A stretch of 64,000 nt of DNA from Onchocerca lupi (lineage: Eukaryota > Nematoda > Chromadorea > Rhabditida > Onchocercidae): assembly GCA_028564675.1 (NCBI GenBank), contig JAOVVO010000479.1, positions 1 through 64,000 on the forward strand, in the 5' to 3' direction. Shown piece after piece: positions 24,598 to 36,200 of the stretch. Numbering within the stretch: the first letter of the stretch is position 1; the number at the start of each line of letters is the position of its first letter. A program made the position numbers and the translations under genes. Under the pieces are notes generated by a model, which saw only the letters and a program-made list of their open reading frames with translations, did not search any database and was not told where the DNA came from.

Positions 24598-25782
24598 ATT
24601 CCCCATAAACAAGGCATTTTCTGAACTTCTACCTAATGCATCTTTTTTTTTTTTTTTTTGCTTTTCTCGGCAAATCATTAAAAGTCTTGAAGTTTTGACT
24701 GCCCGAATTCTATTTTCTATGGAGAATTATGTCCTCAATTTCATTCTTCTGAATTCGCTGTAGTTTTGTTTGCTTTAAATTTCTTGTCTTTTTCAGATTA
24801 TAAGTTCATGTTACTTTTGATTAGGCCTTTACTTTCTTTCAGATCTACACAATATATCTTCCTTTAACCTTCCCGCCAATTATGCGAAAAATTCTTAAGT
24901 ATCGATTTCTCTTACTCCAATGTTTCTTAACTTCTTCATTCTGATACACTTTTTTTTTTCTGACTTTCCCGCCAAATGAAAAAGTTCTAATTCCATGGAA
25001 AAATTATCTTTTTAGGATTGCAATTAGTGCTCCTTATTATTATTACCTTTGAATTTCTTCAATATGTATGTGCCTTCTTTTCTTCTTTTCAATCACTGTA
25101 TTTTTCATCATTCTATGATTTATATTTGTATTTATAAATCTCATAACATTTCAACATGACATGTATATAAAAGCGAACATTTTCCATTATTGTTCATTCT
25201 TTTCTTTAGAATTACTTTTGACATGTGTTTATATTTCTATTGTTGGGAAATGTTTCAAATTCTTGACTTTTGCACACGAAATTCTTCTTACGCTTTCATG
25301 TCCCGAATTTCAATTATTACGCCATTTTCTCTCAAATTTTCTAACACAGTACATTCTAGTCCTGTTTTGATTTCACTTAATGGTTTTATCTAGATTTCTA
25401 CGGTTCTTTTGTCGTATCTTTCTTTTTGCGAATCATGTTTTTATGATTCAATGTTTTTTTTTTCTTTTTTTTCTTAGAAAGTAAGAGAATTGATAAGAGC
25501 CTAATGGATTTTGATGTTCATTTATTCGTCTAATACTTCTAATTTATACTATTTCGATGAATTTGTGCAAAATATTAACGTCAAGTGTCATTTTCTTCTG
25601 ATTCTGCATATGATAATTTTCGGATCCGTATTTTAAGCTTATTGCCTTTAATTATTTAGAATTTTAGGTTCATTATTGTAAACATCTGCAAAGTTGTGTG
25701 TGTTCGTATTTTTTTCCATTCATTCCATTTCTGCTGGTGATTGCCTTTATTGCCGCTATTGGATTATTATTTATCAACTATT

Positions 25783-28448
25783 ATGAGTGGTCGAAGTATT
25801 TTCAAATCTCATTGTATATTTTGATTTTAATATCTTTAAAAAAATGCTTAAGAATTTTCTTTTTAATTTAAAAAATTTCTCGAATTTCAGCTTTTTTATA
25901 TGGTTTCATATCGATTGCTATAATATCAGTATTATCATTAAGTGGCCTTATATTTTTGCCCATTATCAAAGGTAAATGGCGAAACAGATGGATGCAAATA
26001 TTCATTGCTCTAGCTGTTTCAACATTGAGTTCGGATGCTTTACTTCATATTTTACCACAAGTATTTCTTGTTTTATTCATTACCATTACTAGTGGAGTAA
26101 ATTAAGATGAAATAGATTTCTGATTGCTAATTTTTGATTATAAATCAATAATATTCCATGAATAGTCCAAAGCAGGTTATGGATCAGGCATGAGTTTATA
26201 TATTCTTAGCGTAATTAAAAATTAAGCTGCTCAATATATGGATAATAATTTTACTGTGAAAACTGATGATAAAGTTAGGATTAAATTCATCTTCTGATGA
26301 ATTTTTAAAAAATACTCGTTTTTAAAATTAAGATAGTCGGTGTACATGATCATTTTCGTCACGATCATGGAAATCGTCATCATCATAAGGAGTTTGAAAT
26401 AGAACATAATCATTCGGATCACCATCATCATCTTTATCATCACGATCACAATCATTCGGATCACCATCATCATCTTCATCATCACGATCACAATCATTCG
26501 GACCATCATAATCACAATTATCTTGATGTGGAACACAATCATTCGGATCACCATCATCATATTTTTCATCACGATCACAATCATTCGGATCACCATCATC
26601 ATTTTCATCACCACCATCACCATGATGATCATAAGGTTACGCTCTAAATTTTTAGAATTGTCATTAAACTGGGTTTTATCAATGCAGTTTTACAGCTTCT
26701 TTGAATTTCTTGCTAAGTTTCCACTTTAGTGATAACGATGGTTATGGCCGATCACTATCATTAAATGAAATATTTGAATATCTTTATATCACAATTGATA
26801 TGTCGCAATGTTTATAGAAATCAGATGAGACATTAATATCCGATGATCATTCAATGTTGCTCAAAATGACAGCTGTAATTGGAATCGTTTATGTTCTCTA
26901 CATATTAGAATTCATCAGTGCTTCACATGTTTCGAAAGAAAAAAGTGTAAGCAAAAAATTGTATAAAATTTTTTTTGCTGAGATATAAATTTCGAAATTT
27001 TATTGAATTTGATTCCAGGAAGCAACAGAATTGTTAGAAACCTCAGCTATAGGCCAAAGTCGCTGCTCGGATTTTGAAAAGTGAGTCGAAAGAAATATTA
27101 TTATAATTATTCAGGACACTGTTAGAAGCAAACTAACATATCTCACATGCATAAAGGTGTAATTTGCATACATTAATTTATCATGATCATTCGCACTACT
27201 ATCAGGCAGTTTCCTCAAACTTTACACAAAATCGCAGTGTTAATATTGAAAAGCAGTTCTGCATTACCAAGATATTTATCTAATTTTTAATCAGATTTAG
27301 TTCAAGTGTTGCATTCATTTCTTCCCATTTATTTTCATCTTTGCGAATATATAGATGAAGTTTAGAGCAGAACATCGTTAAGCTAATTTTTAACTTCTCA
27401 ATATATTAAAATGTTATTCTAAGAGCTAAAAAAACTAAACAGAGAAAATATTAAAGTGGAAACAAGAAAAGTATTGATAATGGTTGTGGTCATCATGGTA
27501 TTGTTAGTGGTATTGCCAATGAACCAGTAGTAATGTGCGGCCTTAAAAGTGCCGCATTTGTAATCATTTTCGGTGATGCAATTCATAATTTCATCGATGG
27601 AATTGCTGTTGGTGCAAGTTTCGCTATCTCAAATCAAGTTGGTTTAGCGACAAGCATTGCTGTTGCATGTCATGAATTACCACATGAATTAGGTTTCAGT
27701 TTTGCTTTATTAGCATTATTTTTTTCTTCATTATTATTTTTTATGGTTTATGAGATTAATAAATTAATTCTTTTACAAATTTTTAAATCAAGTTTCTGAA
27801 ATTATCTGAAGACATTGGGTTTCATAATGCCCAAATATTCCGATTTTTTCATTTATTTTCTCAATTTCAATTAATCTAGGTGATTTTGCGGTCTTAATCG
27901 AATCCGGCCTTTCCATTACACATGCTATGTTTCTAAATTTTCTTTCTGCTTTAACCGCTTTTGCGGGCCTATTTGTTGGCTTGGCAGCAATTAATGTGGC
28001 CAGTGCTGTCGAGATATTACTTGCCATTACGGCCGGGATGTTTTTGTACGTTGCTTGGCTCGATATGGTGTGTTAAGTTTTTCCTTTTGCCTTAATATTT
28101 TGTCAGTATTGAATGGAATGAAGTTATCTTATGGCGCTTTTTAGATTGGAACTTGGAGTTTTTCAATTTTATGTTGGTAATTAAATCAAAAAAGCTTAAT
28201 TTAAAAATTAATTTAATCTAAATTAACATCACTTGATTCAGTGATTCAATTCCAGATGATTTCGCGAGAAATCTCGAAATAGCTTGCTACTGAATTCTTT
28301 TTTATAGCTAATACATTTGAAAAACGAATCAACATCAACGAATGATAAATGGTATATAACGCTGTTGCTTCAGAATATCGGCTTTATAACGGGATTCTTG
28401 ATTATGTTCATAATTGGTTGGTATGAAGAAGTACTTGAGTCATTTTAG
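25783..28448 (+). CDS. ZIP zinc transporter, LIV-1 subfamily (copy B, expanded His loop)
   Basis: Eight exons parallel to copy A: 25783-25789 (ATG AGT G), 25891-26060, 26333-26635, 26818-26946, 27019-27080, 27457-27692, 27880-28067 and 28308-28448, about 411 residues. The metal-site helices HNFIDGIAVGASF and HELPHELGDF are unchanged, so transport should be intact. The difference is exon 3, which is 303 bases instead of 132 and encodes about 50 histidines in 101 residues, arranged as five units beginning HNHSDH. All exons except exon 3 have exactly the length of their copy A counterparts, and all phases match. The first donor (GTCGAA) is weaker than in copy A (GTAGAA), so the start exon is less certain. 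The family role is zinc import, with such loops thought to sense or buffer zinc. Nothing visible shows when either copy is expressed. Confidence 0.9.
26405..26635 (+). repeat. Coding minisatellite, 42-base histidine-rich unit
   Basis: Five units start at 26405, 26447, 26489, 26534 and 26576. Units 1, 2 and 4 are 42 bases (HNHSDHHHHLYHHD and variants). Unit 3 is 45 bases and divergent (ending NYLDVE). Unit 5 runs to the exon end as a longer histidine tail. The paralogue at 17.6 kb has only one such unit. Confidence 0.92.
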
Positions 28449-28845
28449 GTGTTGATAACATTTTTCGATAAAAGTTATCGAAATATAATTGTGTCATAAA
28501 AACTTCGCAAATCTTTATTGTTATTTGAATTATAAGAAATGTGCCGTTTCAAAAAAAAAAGAAAAAAATCTCACTTACATCTTAAAATTTCTCTTTTTTA
28601 TCTTTACATACACCGCAGAAATTGTGCTGGATTCTATTACTATTTGCGTTGTAACTATTGCACAAACTTCTATTTTTATTCATAACAGTATTTTCTGGAT
28701 TATGCAAGTTTTGCTGTTGTTTGCGTACTCATCTTTACAGTACCAATCATTGTTGGTAGCAGAAAAAACACTTGTGCTATTAGATATCATTTCCAAAGTA
28801 TCAATTAAAATGGAAATTTTCTAAATGTTTTGTTGTTATTTTTGA

Positions 28846-28851
28846 AATAAA
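28846..28851 (+). terminator. Polyadenylation signal, zinc transporter copy B
   Basis: AATAAA 398 bases after the stop codon. No earlier canonical signal was noticed between stop and here. Confidence 0.4.
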
Positions 28852-29508
28852 TCATATAATGAAATCCAGCCTTTTCGTTTACATTACATATAAAATCCTT
28901 GGTAACTTGAATTTTGCTGAGAAATTTTTAGTTTTATTTTTCTATGAGAAGTTCGAAAAATTTTTCATTACTCTCATGATGCAGTTCAAGTTAGCCTTTT
29001 AATCTAAATGATTAAAGCTGTAAAAATGCAAAATTATTCACTTTCAAAAGTTTTACTTTATAACACAAATTAAATTTATCTATCGTTCATACAAAAACAT
29101 CGCATTACATGAGTTGATCATCGGTATATACTGTTTCGTTATTTGAAAAATGTTTTAGTTCTATGTTGGGCATAGCACCAGTTATCTGAAACAGTGTTCA
29201 ATTCGAAAATGTAGTCTTCTGATGTCACAGATTTAAATTACTTATTGCGAAATGTAACTGTGTAATAGCTTCAAGCTTCATAAATAATATTTTTTCTTGA
29301 AGAAAAAGAAAAGTAAATTTTGATGAAAACAACAGAAGTTGAAAATCAATCTGTTCGGCAAATTATCATCTGTATCATTTATATATTCAAATATCATGAA
29401 AGTTGATTTATTTGATTTTACAAAGCAAAATAGAATATATTCTTGTAGGTTTTGTATTTAAAAAATTAATACGAAATTTTTACAATGAAATTTGTTAATT
29501 TTGTTTAA

Positions 29509-30374
29509 TTAGTTTTCCCTTACTTCACGTAAAGTATTGTCTGGTGATACAGCATGATCATGTGCAGCTTTTTGATGATAATACGCATGTCGTGATTGTA
29601 ATTCTAAAAAAGCATGTAATTTAAATTCCATAATATATAATCATCTATATTTTAACAAAGTACTAATTAATAAATACTAATTCCAACAAGTACTTAATTA
29701 CTAATTACCCATATTAAAATCTTAATTCCAGTAAATGACAAATATTATCATACTGTAATTATTCTTCCTTTCGCGTTGCTTCAATCTATTAGCTTTTTCC
29801 ATATGTCGTTCTTCCATTTGATGATTATGTGGATGTAATTTTTCCACTTTATTTTCTTTGACTGATTCATTTACTGATTCTTTTTTGCTAAATTTTACAA
29901 TTAAGCTGTATTTTCATAATTAAAAATCTTTGATAATTGGAAATTATAAAGAATTAAAAAAAGAATAAGAAAGGATAAACTCAATAAAATAATTCATAAA
30001 ATGAATTTAAATTTTAAAAAACATAATTTCGGCTTTTAAGCATTCATTATATTTTGATAAATAAAGAAATATACAAGTGAATAAGCAATAAATACAAAAG
30101 TTTTTTTTTCCGATTCAAAAAAATTATCTTTAATTTCGATAAGTTTTAATAAAAACCAATTTATTTTTGGATTCCAATTTTTGAAAATGAACTTACTTAT
30201 GAAATAAAAATACCTGTAAATTTATTTGTGAATAACTTACACCTTCCCCTTTATACTTTTGCTATGCTTTTCCCCATCTTCATAATGTTTTTCTTTACTT
30301 TTATGACGCTTTCTCTTACTTTTGTCATGCTTTTTTCTATTTTCATCATTCTTTTTCCAGTTTTCAGCCGTCTT
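29509..30374 (-). CDS. Lysine-rich small protein, 3' part of gene
   Basis: Three exons with matching phases read leftward: 30374-30241, 29887-29754 and 29603-29509 (TAA at 29509-29511). Acceptors are TTTATAG, AATTTAG and TTTTTTAG; the first donor GTAAGT is perfect. The exons encode about 120 residues. The first stretch is basic (KTAENWKKNDENRKKHDK, SKRKRHKSKEKH), probably nuclear-localising in character. The middle is charged and likely helical (HQMEERHMEKANRLKQRERK). The end is HAYYHQKAAHDHAVSPDNTL. I do not recognise the family and see no catalytic motif. The first exon(s) were not found; an exon-like segment with a perfect donor lies on this strand near 31846-31902 but does not join in phase directly. 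The gene is convergent with zinc transporter copy B, and its last exon is also duplicated at 20539-20594. Confidence 0.6.
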
Positions 30375-32012
30375 CTATAAACTGTGGCATTAGAATTGCA
30401 ATTTTTTTTATTGAAGAAAATTTTCTCCTACCATTTAAATTTTAATGTCAAATTTTTAAAACCTTTTCATTTTTTCAAATTTCGAAACTAATAAATGGCT
30501 GCATAAAAAGGGTAAATGAAAAATGCATCATATATTTACATTCTATCCAATATTGAAAATATATATAGTCATATCATTTCCTTTTTCCGTAATATTTCAA
30601 AAAAGGACAATCTATATGAAAAATAATCAGTAAATGAAAGTATATGAAAGATTATCTTATCAGTTATTTTAAAATGCAAGGACTATTATCAGTATTAATC
30701 AAAACTTCCGACCAACATCAATGAAAAATTTTCCTGGCATTAATGATTCCATTTAAATAATGAACTGATATAACGTAGAATGGAAGAATGATGAAATGAT
30801 ATAAAAATTCTTTAACAATTTTGCATCTAATTAAATTTACCGAATATTTTATCATTCTGCCAAGACACATATATTCCTTTTTATTTTCCTCTCTCTTAAT
30901 AAAAAGAATTAAGAAATGAAAAATAATGCAAATAAACCATCCATTTATTTACAATTTCTATGCCTTCTTTTTTATGCAAATATCATGAATTTTCAATACT
31001 TCAAGTCATAGTAAATGTGATAATATCAGATGATAATGAATGATCATGTTGATATAATGCTTGTTTCGAGAAATAAGCAAAAAACTTCGAATTGTTGCAG
31101 ACATAACATTTGTTATTCGACGATAAATAACTTCGACGAAATTTTATTTTCTAAATAATTGCAATTTAAATAATGTTTTATACTGACGTTAAGTAATTAG
31201 CTATGCAACATTCTAGACAGAGGATAAATATCAGCAACTAAATAAATAATTAAAGAAGTGCTGAATTGATCAAATATTGATTGGGAATGTTGATCAGATA
31301 ATTTGAAGCAGTTTTTGAATTATTCATATTTGTGAAAAAAGCGTAATTTCTATTAATAAATTTGATTTTTTCACAATTTCATTTTCTTTGCTAATGCAAT
31401 AGAGTAATTCGTCAAAAACGATTTCATATCATTCCCATAAATAAATAAATAATATGTAAAATAAATAAACTAATCAGAATCAATGAAAATACAATTTGAT
31501 ACTTCTCTTACCCAAAAAAAGTGAAGCGAGAAGCAAAAAATCATAATGATTTAGAAAAATTTATACAATTGTATTTATAAAATGGGGAAAAAAAAAGCAA
31601 ATCATTAAAAAACTAGTAAAAATTCAAAATTTGAAATATAAAAGAAAAAAAGAAAGTGAATCAAGCAGTTTCTTGGGGTTAATCGAAAGCTTGTCAATAA
31701 CAGAATTTATTGAATTTAGTAAAAACGAATGGATTAAATGATTAAAAATCTTGAAAATAATCACGCAGGACAAATTTCAAAATTCATTGAAAAAAGAAAT
31801 AAGCTTAGCAGTTAGTTTTAACAAATGATTGAAATAAAACTTACGTAAAATCAGGTAAGATATCAACATGAAAGTAGTGCTCTCTAACACTCCCTGTAAA
31901 GTAAGATTTATTTCGTATACATCAACAAAATTTGTATTTATTTTGAAATTTAAGCAGAAAGAAAAAACAACGACAACAAATAGATTTCCTAAACTGATAA
32001 TAACATATAAAA

Positions 32013-32058
<46 letters not shown>

Positions 32059-33231
32059 TGAAAACTATAAAATGGTGATAAAGAAAGAGAAAAAAAAAGA
32101 AGGAAAAAGCCATAACGATATGGAAAATCAATGAAATATATTGATCGAAAAATATATGAAAAGCTTATTTTGAATTTTAAAAAAGTATAGAAAAAAACAA
32201 TAAAACAATTTATCAGTGGCGATATTAGAAATAATCAAACAAAAAAGAAATAATTCGCTAAAAATACGAATCAGCGAAATAATTTAAATGAAAGATTTTA
32301 AAAGAATGTTGTAACTATGTTATTGCACAAATGAATAAGTTTCTTTTTTTTTTTGGAAAAATGACAATATTCGTAAAAAGTAGATGGAATATTTAAAAAA
32401 GATCTTTTTCTAAATTGTCAAATTCATGCTTTTTTTTTTATTGTTATAGCTTAATAGTTTTATAGCTGAAGGACAATGACTGAAATTTTTGGAAAAAAAA
32501 AGACTAAAATATTGCATTCTCATACACATGAAACAATTGAGATAAAACCACAAAGAAAAAATAACTGAAAGAATGAAATAAATAAAAGAAACAATTTCAG
32601 AGAGAAAGAAAAAAAAAAAAAACGAATATCGAAACAGTTCAGATTTTAAAATCGTGTGAAATCGAAGGAGCAATTCATATGAAAGACAATCATACGAAGC
32701 TGATGACAATTTCGAATATTGTAGAAAAGATTTAAAAAATTATCTTGAATAAAAATTTTGTTTAGATCGATAAATTAAAAGAAGCAAGCGATAAGTCGAT
32801 GAAGCCAATGTCATTGTACTGAATTATTCAACATAATTCAAGGTAATCTTTTTTTTTTTTTTTTTATGTACTAGAGTACTGATATCAAAAATCAAAAACT
32901 AATATAATTTATATACCTAATAAATGATTTATATGACTGAAAAGATTACCGGATGAAGATCGTCATTTCAGATTAATAACAGAATACAGGTATAACTAAG
33001 TAACAAATATGATTTTATGAACTGATAGCAAGAATTACTGTTGAATAATTTTATGAAAAAAAATATTTTTTTCTTACATATGCGGAAAAAATATTTTTTT
33101 TCTTATGATTTTTCTTACTTCTCTCTATCACTTCGAATAAAGAATTTAAAAGATCTTTTTTTTTCTTTTTTTTTTTTTTGCACGTGTAAATTTCAAACTC
33201 GACAATGAATGAATAAACTTAAGATTTTAGT
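30375..33231. other. Intergenic or 5' intron region
   Basis: Probably includes the missing 5' part of the lysine-rich gene. A candidate minus-strand exon at about 31902-31846 has a TTTACAG acceptor, an ATG (MLISYLIL) and a GTAAGTTT donor, but its continuation is unknown. Bases 32014-32056 are a 43-base A-run followed by purine-rich DNA to about 32103. Nothing else recognised. Confidence 0.45.
32014..32056. repeat. 43-base A homopolymer
   Basis: The longest homopolymer noticed in the window. It is flanked on the right by AAG-rich sequence. It could be a retroposed poly(A) tail or simple slippage; no source gene is visible beside it. Confidence 0.9.
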
Positions 33232-33237
33232 TTTATT
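33232..33237 (-). terminator. Polyadenylation signal of the SLC22-like gene
   Basis: AATAAA on the minus strand, 50 bases beyond the stop codon at 33287-33289. Confidence 0.6.
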
Positions 33238-33286
33238 TTTTGAAAGAAAAAAAAAGGGGGCAATATAAATAAAATCTGGAATAGTT

Positions 33287-36200
33287 TCACTTTTTAATTT
33301 CATTCAATGGCATGCGTTCGTCGTTGTTCTTATCAGGTTTAATCAGAAGTTTCGGCGCTTCATCAATATCCTCTTCTCCAGGCATTCGATCGGGCATCGG
33401 TTTTCCTTTGGTTTCAGGAACGATCATTAAGAATGCAGTTACTTCGATCAAAGCAAAAAGACACATCGTAAGATACGGAAGTGGAGTCCAGAATTCACCC
33501 TGAAATTGCAAATTACTTTAGTTAAAAATAGTTTAAAATAATATCATTAAGTGAGGAATCGCATTATCCAATCAATTTATGACAATATTTCTTCTCTTTA
33601 AGATAAATAATCAAGTTCCCATTATCATTTGATTTCATTATTTTATCACATTTATTACAGTTAAAACTAATATTTTCTTCAAGATAAAAAATGATAAATT
33701 AATACTTTCCAGTTTTTTTTTTTTTTTTTTTTTTTTGATATTTCAACTTCTGGTTTAGAATTTAAAATTATTTAAAAACAAAAATTAAACGTACAATAAC
33801 AAAAATCTGTGGTGCAATGATATTGCCAATACGATTGAATGTTTGAATAAAGCCAATTTCCTTATTACGTATGGCTGTTGGAAAAAGTTCTGATGGTGTT
33901 ACCGCATTCAGGATGTAAATTTGACTACACATTGCTGCTGCTGATAAAGCTGTGATACGGATAACTGTTTGTAAATCAAGACCTAAAATTTTTTAGACAA
34001 CATTTATCTTAATTACTTTTATCATAGAAACTTACTAATTTATAAGTTAAGTAAGTGTAAGTAAATAATCACTAATTTTAAGATGAAAATTATTTATAAC
34101 AATTGAAAAGTTAATATATTATTTTAAGATCTTGTAGTTTCAATGCTAGATTTTTTGTGAAAGTACTTAGATAATCAGCATTTCTTATAAAAATATTATC
34201 ATAGATCAGAAAATGATCAACATACCAAGTAGCATGATGATAAATACTACGCCAAGACTGATAGCAATGAAAAACATCGAGAATCCATGTAGAAGACGTC
34301 GACCAGCCCAGATAAATTTGATATCGATGACTGCACAGATCAGATTGATCGCATAACGCAATGAGCCAACAATGATCGTGTTCAGATAAATTGAACCCGA
34401 AAGTTTTTCCATATTAAAGACCAATCCGTATGAGATGATGCTTGTAATCATCCTAGAAATTAAACTTGTTAAAAGAAACATGAGTTTTTTTCTTTTTTTT
34501 GGACATTTTCTAGGATTCTGATTGGTTAATTAGCAAATTAAATGCATGAAAATTTGATTCACGCAATCGATTAAAAAACCATCTACAACCTCTAACATGA
34601 AGATATCACAATTTCAATTTTTTTAGCACATAAAAAAAGATTTTTTACAAAATTCTTGTCTTTGAAGTTCGAAAAAAAAAAAAATTCCGATAAAACGTAC
34701 AAACTGTAGGCGAAGAGAATGCTATACGAAGCAAAATTTCTTCTTGAAAACAGATGGAAATATGTGTAGTTCGTTTTTGGCTTTCCAACTGCCTAAAATT
34801 AAAATAAACTTTCGATTTTTCTTTTCTTTTCGAATTTTTCCCCTGCAAAAAATTATATTTTGAAACTTTTCTCACCGAAAAGAATAATCTCATTTAAAAT
34901 TTTCAACAGAATAAAAGAGTCAAATTTTTTTACCTCTCTTAAACGTTCACGTTCTTTATCCAACAAGAGATCCAATTCCTGCAAACGTTCCGCAGTGTTC
35001 TTCTTATCCCATCTACCCATACCAACAAGTGCTCGACGAGCTTCATCAATTCTTCCTTTTTGGAGTAACCATCGTGGACTTTCATATGCAAATCTAAAAA
35101 AGTTTAGAATTGATTATTAATAATTATGAAAATTAATAATAATAATAGCAATAATAACTGATAAAGTAAGAGAAAAATGATGGGATAAATGATAATAATA
35201 TGAATAGATTGCAATCAAATCGGACAATTCGAAAAATTTTGTTTTTTAATTGTTAATTTGAAGAATTTAATAAAATTTAAATTGATATTTCTAACTTACA
35301 ATAACAGAATACCAGGAAGAATTGTAATGATAGCAACAACACGCGACAATAAACGCCATTCACCAGTTAAGTAAGCTAAACCGGTAAAAACGATGTAGTT
35401 CGGTGAATAGGTAATAACGGTAACCATCCACATGCGATGTTTTGCAGGTAAATTTTCCATCATAAATACATAAGAAACACTATAAAGAAATAATTTCAGA
35501 CCTATTTCAGATCTTTGTAGCTATTTTAGGTTATTACTTTCCAGAAGTCTTAATTTATTTGGATTCATTTTAGGATTTACAGCTTTAGCAAAATCTACTA
35601 ATGACTTACTTCATCTCACTGATATCTTTCTTTTCCTTCCTCCATTTCTAATTAAAAAATTTCAAAAATTACAATTCCTTTATTTCTCTTTCTTCTCTAA
35701 CTTATTCAGCAATTTCGTTTCATCATAATTGATTTGGATTTCAAGATGTTAAAAGAGTAAACAAGCCATTGCAATAATATTTGAAGTGTAATTAAATATA
35801 TTCATTCAATTTGAAATTTCTATTAATCAATTGAAGCTAATCAATGATCAAAATCATTTGATAAGCCATTCCCAGATGATGGCTATAAAGAATTCATATT
35901 GTAATAATTAAATTTTATATATTGCTAGATTCAATACATATAATCGGATAATGAAAAGATTGTATGATCAGGATGATTTTAACTTGCCTATGTTTGCCAC
36001 CTGTGAAAAACATCACGAAAAATCGTGCAATTGTAAAAGCAATCAAATTGTTTACAAATGTTGATGCCAAACCGCTAACGATCAAGCCAACTGTTCCAAA
36101 TAGAAGAATCTAAAAATTGTCATACAATAATCAGTTAATTTATTACAGGTACATTTTAATTATCTTCTACAAACCTATTCTCAACAACTCTACCGAATTT

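Larger units (their letters stand above)
20651..25552. other. Retroelement-rich spacer between the two duplicated blocks
   Basis: No host gene recognised. The spacer contains a BEL/Pao reverse transcriptase relic, a repeat shared with 46.6-47.0 kb, and a 0.6 kb palindrome. It also has weaker internal similarity: 20800-21200 resembles 24600-24830, and 21990-22070 resembles 24262-24330. Together these suggest several nested copies of one element family. A T-run lies at 23641-23660. Confidence 0.6.
25553..29650. repeat. Segmental tandem duplication, copy B
   Basis: Second copy of the block at 16756-20650. It is slightly longer, mainly because of the expanded histidine exon. The offset between matching exons grows from 8733 bases at the first large exon to 8941 bases at the last. 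The right edge near 29650 lies inside an intron of the minus-strand neighbour, which here is complete at its 3' end, suggesting copy B contains the ancestral gene junction. Confidence 0.88.

Noticed and set aside
26231..26632. 133-residue minus-strand frame rich in Met, Ile and Val
   Set aside because: It is the reverse-strand shadow of the histidine-codon repeat in zinc transporter copy B.
28489..28824. 111-residue hydrophobic frame after zinc transporter copy B
   Set aside because: It lies in the 3' flank, is not conserved as an open frame in the matching copy A region, and shows no family motif.
31868..32134. 88-residue plus-strand frame with poly-lysine
   Set aside because: The lysines come from the 43-base A-run; the first part coincides with a better minus-strand exon candidate.
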